Shown: positions 51,112 to 60,853 of the stretch, piece by piece
Layout: each line of letters opens with the position of its first letter
Position numbering within the stretch: position 1 is the first letter of the stretch
Origin: Spongiimicrobium salis
GTDB lineage: Bacteria > Bacteroidota > Bacteroidia > Flavobacteriales > Flavobacteriaceae
Length of the DNA: 64,000 nt
NCBI RefSeq assembly: GCF_043678055.1
Contig: NZ_JBHEQA010000006.1
Location: 1-64,000, forward strand
Direction: 5' to 3'
The notes under the pieces: generated by a model
Seen by the model: only the letters and a program-made list of their open reading frames with translations
Database searches by the model: none
Told to the model about the DNA's origin: nothing
Position numbers and translations under genes: made by a program

Positions 51112-53607
51112 ATGAAAAAATTCCTTTTTCCCCTATTCCTCTTATTTTCTTGTATTGCCATAGCCCAGAGTAAAGTAAGTGGCATCGTAGTCGATGAAAC
51201 AGGTTCTCCTGTGGCTTTTGCCAATGTCCTTTTTAAAAACTCTACCGAGGGAACCATTACCAATGATAATGGTCGTTTTTATATGGAATCGGACAATACC
51301 CATAGTACTTTGGTGGTCTCTTTTATAGGTTATGAGACCCAGGAAATTCCATTGACATCCAAAGTGACCTATAAAATGAGGATTGTCATGAAGGAATCTA
51401 GCGAACAACTGGATGAGGTGGTGGTCTATACCGGGAAGCAGTCCAAGAAAAATAATCCGGCTATTGATATTTTGCGAAAAATATGGGCAAAGAAACGACA
51501 GAACGGGGTTCGAAAATTTAAGCAATATGCCTATGATGAATATGAGAAGATCGAGTTTGATCTGAATACCATAGACAGCTCGGTAATCAAAAGCAAGATA
51601 TTCAAAGGCTTGGAATTTATTTTTCAAGATTTGGATACGTCCCGAATTACGGGAAAAACCTATTTGCCTATTTTCCTGACAGAAACCTTTTCCAAGGTGT
51701 ATGGTGACAATGTATTGAATACCATGAAAAAGGAAATCGAAGGCAGTAAAAACTCCGGTTTTAGCAATAATCAGGCAATAACCGCTTTTGTCCAGGATTT
51801 GTATTCCGACTATGACATTTATAATAATTACTTGAAGTTTTTTGACAAAAGCTTTACCAGTCCCTTGTCCCGAACCGGAATCGATACCTATAATTACGTG
51901 TTGTCGGACAGTACTTATATCGATAATAAATGGTGCTATAACATTATCTATTACCCCAGGCGTAAAAATGAGCTGACCTTTAAAGGAGATTTTTGGGTGA
52001 ACGATTCCACCTTTGCCATTAAAAAAATCAACCTAGAAGTTACTAAAAGTGCCAATATCAACTGGGTGAAGGAGATTTATATTGAACAGGAATTCGATGT
52101 GGTAAACGATTCGGTCTTTTTATTGAAGCGCGATTATATGTTGAGCGATTTTAGTTTAAATAAAAAGGAGAAATCCAAGGGTATCTATGGGAAACGGACC
52201 ACGGTCTATAACAACTATAAATTTGATGAGGAAAAATCCAAAAAGTTTTATAAAAACGTAACGGATCCGTATCGACCAGAGATTTTTGCCAGAGAGGACG
52301 ATTTCTGGAAAAATAACCGTTTAGAGGCCTTGAATAAGGATGAAAAGGGAATATATAAGTTATTGGATACCCTAAAAACGGTACCTAAATTTAAGACCTA
52401 CTACAATATTGTGAGTATCCTTGGGTCGGGTTATGTAGAAGTGGATAAATGGAACCTGGATCTAGGGGATATTTATAGTGTTTTTGGGTTTAACGATGCC
52501 GAGGGAATTCGTTTAAGGGCTGGGGCACGGACTTATTTTGGACAAAATGACCCCTGGCGTTTGGAAGGGTATCTGGCCTATGGGTTCGATGATAAGAAAT
52601 TTAAACATGGTTTTTCGGCAAAATGGCTATTGGATCGTAAAAGCCGATTAATTGTTTCGGGGGGAAATCGAAGGGATGTGGAACAGCTGGGGCTCAGTCT
52701 CACCGCTACTAATGATGTTTTGGGAAGAAGTATTGCCTCTTCCTCTGTATTGACCGTTGGTGCCAACGATCGTTTGAGCAATATTAATTTGAGCACTTTT
52801 AACATAGAAGCAGAACCCTTATCCAATTTTAGGGTGCGCTTGGGAAGTTCGTACAAAACTATAGGCTCGGCCTTGCCCGATGCCTTTAGTCTGGATTATA
52901 TAGATTCGGAATCCCCAACCGGAATTTCATCGGAAGTTTCCCAATTTGAATTAAATACGATATTGGTCTATACCCCTGGAAAGAAAACCATTGGGTATGG
53001 GGTAGAACGGGTGAATGTCAATGATGACTTTAGCACCTTGCTTGTCAATTATACCCGAGGAATCGACGGATTTTTGGGAAGTGATTTTAGTTATGATAAA
53101 TTACAGTTTTCGTATACCCAACCCTGGCAGATTGGAGGTTTTGGAAGGTTGTTGAGTACCGTTGAGGTTGGAAAGACCTTTGGAGAGGTGCCTCTGAGTC
53201 TCTTGAATGTGATTCCTGGAAATCAAACCTTGTTTTCCTTATACAATACCTTTCCTAATTTGGATTTTTATGAATTTGTTACGGATACCTATGCCTCGGT
53301 ACATTTGGAGCATAATTTTAATGGACGTTTATTCTCTAGGATTCCATTTTTACGAAAATTAAACCTTAGGGAAATTGTAGGCCTTCGCGGTGCATGGGGT
53401 GATATTTCGGCAGAAAATATTGCATTGAATGCGCCTTCCAATATTGTACTTCAAGCGCCCAATGATCAGATTTACTGGGAATATTCTTTTGGCGTGGGTA
53501 ATATCTTTAAGATATTTAGAATCGATTTCAATTTTAGGGGTAATTATTTGGACAATCCCAATGCCCGACCGTTTAGCGTTACCGGTTCCTTTGGATTTAG
53601 TTTTTAA
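51112..53607 (+). CDS. DUF5686 outer-membrane protein with carboxypeptidase-like regulatory domain
   Basis: This 831-aa protein has a signal peptide (to about 18, SCIAIAQ). An Ig-like plug-associated domain lies at 20-100 (VSGIVVDETGSPVAFANVLFKN, SFIGYETQEI), followed by the DUF5686 region and a beta-rich C-terminal half ending in FSVTGSFGFSF with the terminal Phe of outer-membrane barrels. It resembles TonB-receptor relatives but has no plug domain. The function is unknown. It stands alone after the pdhB terminator. Confidence 0.87.
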   Translation: MKKFLFPLFLLFSCIAIAQSKVSGIVVDETGSPVAFANVLFKNSTEGTITNDNGRFYMESDNTHSTLVVSFIGYETQEIPLTSKVTYKMRIVMKESSEQLDEVVVYTGKQSKKNNPAIDILRKIWAKKRQNGVRKFKQYAYDEYEKIEFDLNTIDSSVIKSKIFKGLEFIFQDLDTSRITGKTYLPIFLTETFSKVYGDNVLNTMKKEIEGSKNSGFSNNQAITAFVQDLYSDYDIYNNYLKFFDKSFTSPLSRTGIDTYNYVLSDSTYIDNKWCYNIIYYPRRKNELTFKGDFWVNDSTFAIKKINLEVTKSANINWVKEIYIEQEFDVVNDSVFLLKRDYMLSDFSLNKKEKSKGIYGKRTTVYNNYKFDEEKSKKFYKNVTDPYRPEIFAREDDFWKNNRLEALNKDEKGIYKLLDTLKTVPKFKTYYNIVSILGSGYVEVDKWNLDLGDIYSVFGFNDAEGIRLRAGARTYFGQNDPWRLEGYLAYGFDDKKFKHGFSAKWLLDRKSRLIVSGGNRRDVEQLGLSLTATNDVLGRSIASSSVLTVGANDRLSNINLSTFNIEAEPLSNFRVRLGSSYKTIGSALPDAFSLDYIDSESPTGISSEVSQFELNTILVYTPGKKTIGYGVERVNVNDDFSTLLVNYTRGIDGFLGSDFSYDKLQFSYTQPWQIGGFGRLLSTVEVGKTFGEVPLSLLNVIPGNQTLFSLYNTFPNLDFYEFVTDTYASVHLEHNFNGRLFSRIPFLRKLNLREIVGLRGAWGDISAENIALNAPSNIVLQAPNDQIYWEYSFGVGNIFKIFRIDFNFRGNYLDNPNARPFSVTGSFGFSF

Positions 53608-53724
53608 GTATACTGTCTTTCAGAAACATAGCCAATGGTTTATTTTTGATCCTTATCTTGGTTGAAAAGATACATCCTTAATGTTTTATTAAAGTCTGAG
53701 CCTAATTTTCCGTAAAAAATCGAG

Positions 53725-53732
53725 TATCTTTG
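53725..53732 (+). promoter_or_regulatory. promoter -7 element of ppa
   Basis: TATCTTTG matches TAnnTTTG exactly and is followed by GCGCCCC, 20 bp before the ATG at 53752. The -33 box is weak. Confidence 0.5.
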
Positions 53733-53751
53733 CGCCCCAATTATAGAAAAG

Positions 53752-54279
53752 ATGACAAAAGAAGAAATTACATCCTTTGATGTATTGATAGAAATCCCAA
53801 AGGGAAGTAGAAATAAATACGAATACGATTTTGAATTGAAAAAGATACGATACGATCGTATGATCTTCTCTTCGATGATGTATCCAGCAGATTATGGTTT
53901 TGTTCCAGAAACCTTGGCGTTGGATGGAGATCCCTTGGATGTATTGGTATTGGTGACAGAACCAACTTTCCCGGGCTGTGTTATGGAAGTAAAACCTATT
54001 GGCGTATTCCATATGGCCGATGAAAAAGGTCCGGACGAAAAAGTAATCTGTGTTCCAGTATCCGATCCTATCGCGAATAGAGTTTCGGATTTGAGTGAGT
54101 TGAATCCACATTTGATCAAAGAGATCGAACACTTCTTTAAAGTATATAAGGATTTGGAGAAGAAAAAAGTAGATGTAGGTGGTTGGGGAGATGTCCATGA
54201 GGCCAAAGAAATTATCGTAAAATGTATAGAACGTTTTAAGAAAAGTGATGTTCCGACGAAAGAAGTCAGCATAAAATAA
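53752..54279 (+). CDS. ppa: inorganic pyrophosphatase (soluble, family I)
   Basis: This 175-aa enzyme hydrolyses pyrophosphate to drive biosynthesis. Marks are EIPKGSRNKYEYD near 11-23, MMYPADYGFVPETLALDGDPLDVLVL near 43-68 with the metal-binding Asp residues of DGDPLD, and KDLEKKKVDVGGW. It is of full length. It stands upstream of the membrane pyrophosphatase gene, with a terminator between them. Confidence 0.96.
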   Translation: MTKEEITSFDVLIEIPKGSRNKYEYDFELKKIRYDRMIFSSMMYPADYGFVPETLALDGDPLDVLVLVTEPTFPGCVMEVKPIGVFHMADEKGPDEKVICVPVSDPIANRVSDLSELNPHLIKEIEHFFKVYKDLEKKKVDVGGWGDVHEAKEIIVKCIERFKKSDVPTKEVSIK

Positions 54280-54301
54280 TACCGTCCAAATGGAATAGGA
54301 T

Positions 54302-54337
54302 AAAAAAGCAATATCATGCAAGTGATATTGCTTTTTT
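54302..54337 (+). terminator. intrinsic terminator after ppa
   Basis: AAGCAATATCA / TGATATTGCTT form the stem, with flanking A and T runs extending it, followed by TTTTTTTTT. It lies 22 bp after the ppa stop. Confidence 0.9.
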
Positions 54338-54391
54338 TTTTCTATTTGATTTTACTACATTAGCGACCCTAAATATTTAACAAGAGAATTC

Positions 54392-56674
54392 ATGGAGTCA
54401 TTGATGATTTATATGCCAATTGTAATGGCAATATTAGGTTTAGTTTACATGCTGATAAAGCGGTCTTGGGTAATGAAACAGGATGCTGGAGATGGTAAGA
54501 TGAAAGAAATTTCTGATTACATCTACGAAGGAGCTTTAGCCTTTTTAAAAGCAGAGTATAAACTTCTTGCCATTTTTGTTTTGGTGGTCAGTATTTTACT
54601 GGCAATTGTATCGGTTATTGTACCTACAACGCATTGGCTTATTGTCATCGCTTTTATTTTTGGAGCATTCTTTTCTGCCTATGCAGGAAATATAGGAATG
54701 AAGATTGCTACTAAGACCAATGTAAGAACCACACAAGCCGCAAGAACTAGCTTGCCCAACGCCCTTAATATTTCCTTTGGTGGAGGTACGGTAATGGGCT
54801 TGGGAGTTGCAGGCCTTGCCGTATTGGGACTTACCGCTTTCTTTATTTTCTTCTTTCATTTTTTCATGCACGGTACTTGGACTTCTACAGAAGACATGAC
54901 GATTGTATTGGAAACGCTCGCAGGATTTTCCTTGGGTGCAGAATCTATTGCATTATTTGCCCGTGTAGGTGGCGGTATTTATACGAAGGCCGCCGATGTT
55001 GGAGCTGATTTGGTAGGAAAGGTAGAGGCAGGAATACCAGAAGATGATCCAAGAAACCCAGCGACTATCGCAGATAACGTTGGTGATAATGTGGGAGATG
55101 TAGCAGGAATGGGAGCCGATTTATTTGGGTCATACGTAGCAACTGTTTTAGCTGCTATGGTATTGGGGAACTATGTGATCAAGGATATGGGAGGAAGTAT
55201 TTCCGACGCTTTTGGAGGTATAGGTCCTATTCTGTTGCCTATGGCCATTGCAGGTGCGGGAATCATTATTTCTGTGATAGGAACCTTTTTGGTAAAAATA
55301 AAAAGTAATGATGCGAAAGAGAAGCAAGTAATGGGGGCTTTGAACATAGGGAATATCACCTCAATTGTTTTGGTGGCCATTTCTTGTTTTGCCCTATGTA
55401 CATGGATGTTACCTGAAACCATGAAAATGGAATTCTTCGGAGAAGGATTGAAAGATGTTTCTGCTATGAGCGTATTCTTTGCCACATTGGTCGGTTTGAT
55501 CGTTGGAGGAGTAATTTCTTCAGTGACAGAATATTATACTGGTTTGGGTAAAAAACCAATCTTGGAAATTGTACAAAAGTCAAGTACCGGAGCAGGAACT
55601 AATATCATAGCAGGTTTGGCCACGGGGATGATTTCTACTTTTCCATCCGTATTATTGTTTGCAGGTGCCATTTGGGCGTCCTATGCTTTTGCCGGCTTCT
55701 ACGGTGTTGCTTTGGCGGCATCGGCAATGATGGCCACTACGGCGATGCAGTTGGCGATTGATGCTTTCGGACCTATTTCAGATAATGCTGGGGGTATTGC
55801 TGAAATGAGCGAACAAGAGCCTATTGTAAGAGAGCGTACAGACATTTTGGATTCTGTTGGAAATACAACGGCAGCAACGGGAAAAGGATTTGCCATTGCT
55901 TCCGCAGCATTGACTTCTTTAGCCTTATTTGCGGCCTACGTTACCTTTACGGGAATCGATGGGATCAATATCTTTAAAGCTCCTGTATTGGCCATGTTGT
56001 TCGTAGGAGGAATGGTGCCGGTAGTATTTTCTGCTTTGGCCATGAACGCTGTAGGTAAAGCAGCTATGGAAATGGTATACGAAGTGAGAAGACAGTTTAA
56101 GGAAATTGCAGGAATCATGGAAGGTACCGGAAAACCGGAGTACGACAAATGTGTGGCAATTTCTACACAGGCTTCCCTTAAAGAAATGATGTTACCAGGA
56201 TTACTGACTATAGGTTTTCCTTTACTGATTGCCTTTGTGCCTTTGGCTTTTGGAATGGATAATTTGGCCATTGCCGAAATGTTGGGAGGCTATATGGCTG
56301 GAGTAACAGTTTCTGGAGTTCTTTGGGCCATCTTCCAGAACAATGCTGGCGGGGCTTGGGATAATGCTAAAAAATCTTTTGAAGCAGGTGTTGAAATCAA
56401 TGGAGAGATGACCTATAAAGGATCGGAAGCACACAAAGCTGCTGTTACTGGAGATACTGTTGGGGATCCATTTAAAGATACTTCTGGACCTTCTATGAAT
56501 ATTTTGATCAAGTTAACCTGTTTGATCGGCTTGGTAATCGCGCCTATCTTAGGAGGACATACAGAATCCGGAGTCGCTGAATTGGAAAATGACGCTATGG
56601 AAATTCAAATGACGGAAACTGCAGATAAAGTAGTTGCCCATGATGACAAGACCATGGTATTGGAAATGAACTAA
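54392..56674 (+). CDS. hppA: membrane-bound ion-pumping pyrophosphatase
   Basis: This 760-aa inner-membrane protein with about 16 helices uses pyrophosphate hydrolysis to pump protons or sodium. Marks are GGGIYTKAADVGADLVGKVE near 193-212, DDPRNPATIADNVGDNVGDVAGMGADLF and DAFGPISDNAGGIAEM. The GNTTAATGKG segment has Ala where K-independent types have Lys, pointing to the potassium-dependent class. It follows the soluble enzyme, so the cell can either dissipate or harvest pyrophosphate energy. Confidence 0.96.
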   Translation: MESLMIYMPIVMAILGLVYMLIKRSWVMKQDAGDGKMKEISDYIYEGALAFLKAEYKLLAIFVLVVSILLAIVSVIVPTTHWLIVIAFIFGAFFSAYAGNIGMKIATKTNVRTTQAARTSLPNALNISFGGGTVMGLGVAGLAVLGLTAFFIFFFHFFMHGTWTSTEDMTIVLETLAGFSLGAESIALFARVGGGIYTKAADVGADLVGKVEAGIPEDDPRNPATIADNVGDNVGDVAGMGADLFGSYVATVLAAMVLGNYVIKDMGGSISDAFGGIGPILLPMAIAGAGIIISVIGTFLVKIKSNDAKEKQVMGALNIGNITSIVLVAISCFALCTWMLPETMKMEFFGEGLKDVSAMSVFFATLVGLIVGGVISSVTEYYTGLGKKPILEIVQKSSTGAGTNIIAGLATGMISTFPSVLLFAGAIWASYAFAGFYGVALAASAMMATTAMQLAIDAFGPISDNAGGIAEMSEQEPIVRERTDILDSVGNTTAATGKGFAIASAALTSLALFAAYVTFTGIDGINIFKAPVLAMLFVGGMVPVVFSALAMNAVGKAAMEMVYEVRRQFKEIAGIMEGTGKPEYDKCVAISTQASLKEMMLPGLLTIGFPLLIAFVPLAFGMDNLAIAEMLGGYMAGVTVSGVLWAIFQNNAGGAWDNAKKSFEAGVEINGEMTYKGSEAHKAAVTGDTVGDPFKDTSGPSMNILIKLTCLIGLVIAPILGGHTESGVAELENDAMEIQMTETADKVVAHDDKTMVLEMN

Positions 56675-56696
56675 CTATTCCTATCATAAATGCAAA

Positions 56697-56722
56697 AAGG
56701 GTATCTGTAATGGATGCCCTTT
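56697..56722 (+). terminator. intrinsic terminator after hppA
   Basis: AAAGGGTATC / GATGCCCTTT form a 10-bp stem (one G.T pair) with a TTTTTT tail, 23 bp after the hppA stop. It also lies just past the convergent hydrolase gene. Confidence 0.8.
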
Positions 56723-56729
56723 TTTTATG

Positions 56730-57590
56730 CTATTCTGTGAGCTGATCTAGTAGCCGATAGAGATGTGGTTTGATCAATTCGGGTCGCTTCCAGGCAATTT
56801 CATGACCGGTATCGGGAGTAGTAATGATCGTAATATTAGGGAATGCCTTAGCCGTATAGTCTACATTTCCATAAGGAACAATATCATCTTGGTCTCCATG
56901 GATATGGATAATGGGAATATTGACATTGGACCAATCTTTTTCCAATAGGGCCAATTCTTGGGCATGTACTGTTTTTTCGTCCCCGGCCACACGATATCCT
57001 GTAGGGACCAACCAACGGGTAGCCCACCATTGGGTTAAGCGGGAAGCCCATATTTTCTTCTCTTGTTCAGGGTCAATGGCTGGTGATATCATTACAATAG
57101 CCTTGATATTTTGGTTTAGCGCTGCGATTTCTGCAACCAAAGGTCCACCATAGGAGGAACCGATCAAGATGACATTCCTAAAGTCATTGGAATGTATCAA
57201 TGCGCTCATTAGCTGTGCCTGTTGTTGTATGGAGGGCATAGCTTTACCAAAATTGGAGTAGCCATAGCCAGGGCGATCTACGGCATGCATATTTGCTTTT
57301 TGGGCCAAAAGCGTATCGGTCAGATAACCATTCCAAGCGGATAGGGAGCTAGGGGAACCATGAAAAAATACAAGATCAATGGTATTTTCCGATTTTTCAA
57401 TATGTTGTATTCTGATGTTCAGTTTTAAACTATCGACCTCAAAATATGAAATCCGTGTAGGAATCTCCAAACTGTTGAAATGTTCTGTGATTTCAGTATC
57501 AGAAGAGCGCCATTGCAGCACCGTGCAGGATACGTTCATAGCACCTACCAAAAGAAGAGAGAAGAACTGTAATACCACACGAAATTTCAA
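56730..57590 (-). CDS. alpha/beta hydrolase, probable lipoprotein
   Basis: This 286-aa protein has a signal sequence FFSLLLVGAMNVSC with a Cys at about residue 22 that may be lipidated. The hydrolase core shows VFFHGSPSSLSAW near 74, DRPGYGYS near 105, the nucleophile elbow GSSYGG near 143, HGDQDDIVP and TGHEIAW. The start codon is TTG (57588-57590); the signal sequence directly follows it and no ATG is available upstream. The substrate is unknown. Confidence 0.82.
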   Translation of the reverse strand: MKFRVVLQFFSLLLVGAMNVSCTVLQWRSSDTEITEHFNSLEIPTRISYFEVDSLKLNIRIQHIEKSENTIDLVFFHGSPSSLSAWNGYLTDTLLAQKANMHAVDRPGYGYSNFGKAMPSIQQQAQLMSALIHSNDFRNVILIGSSYGGPLVAEIAALNQNIKAIVMISPAIDPEQEKKIWASRLTQWWATRWLVPTGYRVAGDEKTVHAQELALLEKDWSNVNIPIIHIHGDQDDIVPYGNVDYTAKAFPNITIITTPDTGHEIAWKRPELIKPHLYRLLDQLTE

Positions 57591-57679
57591 AATACAGGGA
57601 ATAAAGATTATACTTTATCATCTTTGTCGCGAAATCGGAAAGACCTTAATCGCGGGTAGTACTATAATGTGCCTAGAAG

Positions 57680-58294
57680 TTAGAACAAACCATGGATTTC
57701 CGCATCGATTTTATTGATGACCACCCCTAAATCTTCCGGTTTGTCCACAAAGTTTAGATTGTCCACATCAATAATCAACAGCTTTCCTTTTTCGTACCCG
57801 TGCACCCAGGCTTCATAGCGTTCGTTCAAACGACTTAGGTAATCTATGGAAATGGTATTTTCATAATCGCGCCCTCTTTTATGGATTTGATTGACGAGAT
57901 TGGGAATGGAACTCCGTAAATAAATCATTAAATCAGGAGGTTGTACCAAGCTTTCCATCAATTCAAAGAGACTGGAGTAATTCTGAAAATCACGGTTGGT
58001 CATTAGCCCCATGGCATGCAGGTTGGGAGCAAAAATAAAGGCATCCTCATAAATTGTCCTGTCCTGAATAATATTTTTTCCACTTTCCCTGATTTGTAGG
58101 ATTTGGCGAAACCGACTGTTCAAGAAGTAAATTTGCAGGTTAAAGCTCCATCGCTCCATTTGATTGTAAAAATCATCCAAATAGGGATTGTCCACGACGT
58201 CCTCAAAATGTGCTTCCCATTTATAATGTTTTGAAAGTAAACGGGTTAATGTAGTTTTTCCCGCGCCTATATTTCCTGCTACAGCAATATGCAT
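57680..58294 (-). CDS. deoxynucleoside kinase
   Basis: This 204-aa enzyme phosphorylates deoxynucleosides for salvage. The P-loop GNIGAGKTT is at 7-15, the DRT of IIQDRTIYED is near 86-88 (the DR[ST] motif), and HKRGRDYE lid arginines are near 147-154. It is related to the kinase half of the FolK fusion at 9160-10290 but keeps the canonical DR[ST] motif. It stands alone on the minus strand. Confidence 0.92.
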   Translation of the reverse strand: MHIAVAGNIGAGKTTLTRLLSKHYKWEAHFEDVVDNPYLDDFYNQMERWSFNLQIYFLNSRFRQILQIRESGKNIIQDRTIYEDAFIFAPNLHAMGLMTNRDFQNYSSLFELMESLVQPPDLMIYLRSSIPNLVNQIHKRGRDYENTISIDYLSRLNERYEAWVHGYEKGKLLIIDVDNLNFVDKPEDLGVVINKIDAEIHGLF

Positions 58295-58476
58295 ATGCGA
58301 TGTTTAAAATTGTTGGTTGCCCTGTGTTCTAAAGATAGTTGGTTGCACAATATACGAATGATCTTTAGGAAGAGAAAAAATAGTCTTTGAAATACCAGAG
58401 AAAAATAGACTTCTCATTATTTTAAGAGATAAAATAACAAGCTTGTAGGAAATAGAAGATAAAGCGTTCTAAAAAT

Positions 58477-59160
58477 TCAACAGATTAATTTGTATCCATA
58501 TCCTCGAACATTTACGATTTGAATATCCTTGTCTTGTTGTAATTTTTTTCGAAGCTTGGTTATAAAGACATCCATGCTTCGAGCATTGAAAAAATCATCG
58601 TCTCCCCATATCTTTTTCAGGATTAGGGAGCGATCTAAAATTTGATTTCTCTTTTCGGAAAGATGAAAAAGTAGCTCTGCTTCCCTATGGGTCAATGGAA
58701 TTTCTTCCTCGCCCAGGATAAGAAGTTGCCGGGTATGGTTAAAGGTGTATTTGCCCAACTCAATATTTTCAGATTGCTGTTTTAAGCTTTTCCGAGCGAG
58801 AAGGGCATGGATCCGGACAATGAGCTCTTCCATACTGAAGGGTTTTTTAAGGTAATCATTACCTCCGTGTTGAAAGCCTTCCACGACATCTTTTACCTGA
58901 GATTTTGCCGTTAGGAATATAATGGGAATTTGCGGGTCTTTTTCACGAATCTCCTTGGCTAAGGTAAAACCATCTTTTTTAGGCATCATAACATCCAAAA
59001 CCAGCAATTCTGGTTGTTCGGAAAGATATGTTTTATGTGCTTTTTCTCCGTTCTCACAAAAAAGAACTTCAAAATTTCGGGTTTCAAGACTTTCTTTTAC
59101 AATTTGGCCCAAAGCGGGTTCATCTTCGGCCAATAGTATTTTTATGGGTTGGTCGCTCAT
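58477..59160 (-). CDS. OmpR-family response regulator
   Basis: This 227-aa protein has a receiver domain at 1-120 with acidic pocket EDE near 16-18, phospho-acceptor D55 in LLVLDVMMPKKDG and K105 in LKKPFS. A winged-helix DNA-binding domain follows at 130-227 (LTHREAELLFHLSEKRNQILDRSLILKKIWG, VNVRGYGYKLI). It overlaps the kinase gene by 4 bp (ATGA) and is its partner. Three GTTAAC repeats at 60768-60793 are its likely binding site. Confidence 0.94.
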   Translation of the reverse strand: MSDQPIKILLAEDEPALGQIVKESLETRNFEVLFCENGEKAHKTYLSEQPELLVLDVMMPKKDGFTLAKEIREKDPQIPIIFLTAKSQVKDVVEGFQHGGNDYLKKPFSMEELIVRIHALLARKSLKQQSENIELGKYTFNHTRQLLILGEEEIPLTHREAELLFHLSEKRNQILDRSLILKKIWGDDDFFNARSMDVFITKLRKKLQQDKDIQIVNVRGYGYKLIC

Positions 59161-60635
59161 AAGCTTATTTTAAAGATGGTGTTTTTGGCATCTGGAAGTA
59201 ATTGGATGGTACCCCCGTGTTTCTCTACAATTTTTTTCACATAAAACAGGCCAATACCAAAACCTTTGACGTCGTGTCGGTTCCCTGTTGGTATTCTATA
59301 GAATTTATCAAAGATTTTCTCTCGTTGGTTTTTATCTATTTTTCCTCCATTATCGGCTACAGTGATCTCTGTGGCATCCAAGAGGGAATTAAGGTTGACC
59401 TCAATGGTATCCCCGCCATATTTTACCGCATTATCAATAAGGTTAGTGACCACATTTTCAAAGTGAAAAGGATCTACCTCCTTTAGCAAAGTATCCATCC
59501 CGGTCTTGAAAACAATGGATTTTGAAGGCGATAACATTTGGTGTTTATCCGTAATTTTTTGGAGCATGGCAACCATATCCATTTCTTCCTTATTGATAAT
59601 TAATTTATCACTATCCAAGGTGGCGGTCTCCAATAGTTTTTCCACCATCTGATGCAATTTCTTAAGCTGTTGATCGGAAATGTCCAGGTATTTGTCTGTT
59701 TTAGCCTGATCGTTGGCCTCATTAAAATGTTTAATGCCTTCAATTGCCGTGGCTACGGTGGCTATAGGCGTCTTGAATTCATGGGTAATATTACTGATCA
59801 AATCATTCTTGATCTCCGCCAATTCCTTTTGTTTGTTAATGATATGCAGCAAATAGAGCAGACATATGATAATACATACCGAAAGTAAAAAAGATAATAA
59901 AATCCCCGTCATACTTCGTTTTAAGACCACTAGGGTAGGATTGTCATAGCGCAATTCCAATTGTTGGCCTGGAGGGAGGTAGGTAGATTTTGATAAGGTG
60001 GTCAATGCCAAATGCTTCAGGCTATCCGGATTGTATTGTTCAAAAATGGTATCTCTTTTAAGGTGATTCAAGCGATAACGAATCCCAATCTTTTTTCGAG
60101 ACAGTTCCGTGTTGAAAACAGAATCCAACTTTCCAAAGTCAATGCTATCTTGGGTGATGGAAATGGTAAACTTATTGATAAAACTGCCTATATCTTGAAT
60201 GCTGTCCGCAGCTCTTCTTCCTGCAAATATTGCTATGGATTCATAATTTTTAGAAGTCTTATTTCCTTGTACCGTTGTAGAACTGTCAATGAAACTGGAA
60301 AAACTAAAAGGATGATCACTATGCTCGCTGGCAAGCCTAGAACTATCAATACTGGTACTAAGATTTCCGATGTCTAGCACTTGTAAAAAATTCTTGGCCC
60401 GATCTAAGGTATAGGCGGTATCTTTTTTGGTATCTACAAAGGAAAGGAAATCGCTCTTGGCCAAATCGGTATAGTACACTTCAACTCCATTGTCCAAACT
60501 GATCTGTACTTCATTGATCAAGCGTTGCTTGTTGGTCTTATAGTTTTGAATATTCCAATAGACCTGTATGCTTATCGTAGCAATAATGGTCGCTGCGATA
60601 AAGTAAATCAGTAAACGATAGTTTTTTTGTTTCAT
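59157..60635 (-). CDS. sensor histidine kinase
   Basis: This 492-aa membrane kinase has a transmembrane helix at about 8-28, a periplasmic sensor to about 245 and a second helix at about 246-267. A HisKA domain with phospho-His in NDLISNITHEFKTPIATV follows, then an ATPase domain with NLIDNAVKYGG (N box), VADNGGKI (G1) and GFGIGLFYVKKI (G2). The ATG at 60633-60635 is preferred to a GTG two codons upstream. It forms a two-gene unit with the regulator and is divergent from the GLPGLI cluster. Confidence 0.94.
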   Translation of the reverse strand: MKQKNYRLLIYFIAATIIATISIQVYWNIQNYKTNKQRLINEVQISLDNGVEVYYTDLAKSDFLSFVDTKKDTAYTLDRAKNFLQVLDIGNLSTSIDSSRLASEHSDHPFSFSSFIDSSTTVQGNKTSKNYESIAIFAGRRAADSIQDIGSFINKFTISITQDSIDFGKLDSVFNTELSRKKIGIRYRLNHLKRDTIFEQYNPDSLKHLALTTLSKSTYLPPGQQLELRYDNPTLVVLKRSMTGILLSFLLSVCIIICLLYLLHIINKQKELAEIKNDLISNITHEFKTPIATVATAIEGIKHFNEANDQAKTDKYLDISDQQLKKLHQMVEKLLETATLDSDKLIINKEEMDMVAMLQKITDKHQMLSPSKSIVFKTGMDTLLKEVDPFHFENVVTNLIDNAVKYGGDTIEVNLNSLLDATEITVADNGGKIDKNQREKIFDKFYRIPTGNRHDVKGFGIGLFYVKKIVEKHGGTIQLLPDAKNTIFKISL

Positions 60636-60767
60636 CTGCACAGGTTTTTTGATTGGTGTATCTCGTTGAGTGCGGGCAACGTTTTACTTTTGTGATCATC
60701 TTAGCATACTACACCAAAGTATTTTACACTTCAAAAGTAATTACAATTTATGGTTGAATATCAAGCG

Positions 60768-60793
60768 GTTAACACTCGTTAACATTGGTTAAC
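60768..60793. promoter_or_regulatory. three GTTAAC direct repeats, candidate response-regulator operator
   Basis: GTTAAC occurs at 60768-60773, 60778-60783 and 60788-60793, spaced exactly 10 bp apart, one DNA turn. OmpR-type regulators bind direct repeats with this kind of spacing. The array lies between the histidine kinase start and the divergent secreted-protein gene, 61 bp before the ATG at 60854. Confidence 0.55.
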
Positions 60794-60853
60794 CTTGTTT
60801 CTTGGGAAAGGCTGCCAAATTTGCAATAGAAATCACCACTAAAATCAACATTT

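Noticed and set aside
53689..54321. Open frame antisense to ppa
   Set aside because: It covers a highly conserved pyrophosphatase gene and its terminator. The translation is aromatic-rich and unlike a real protein.
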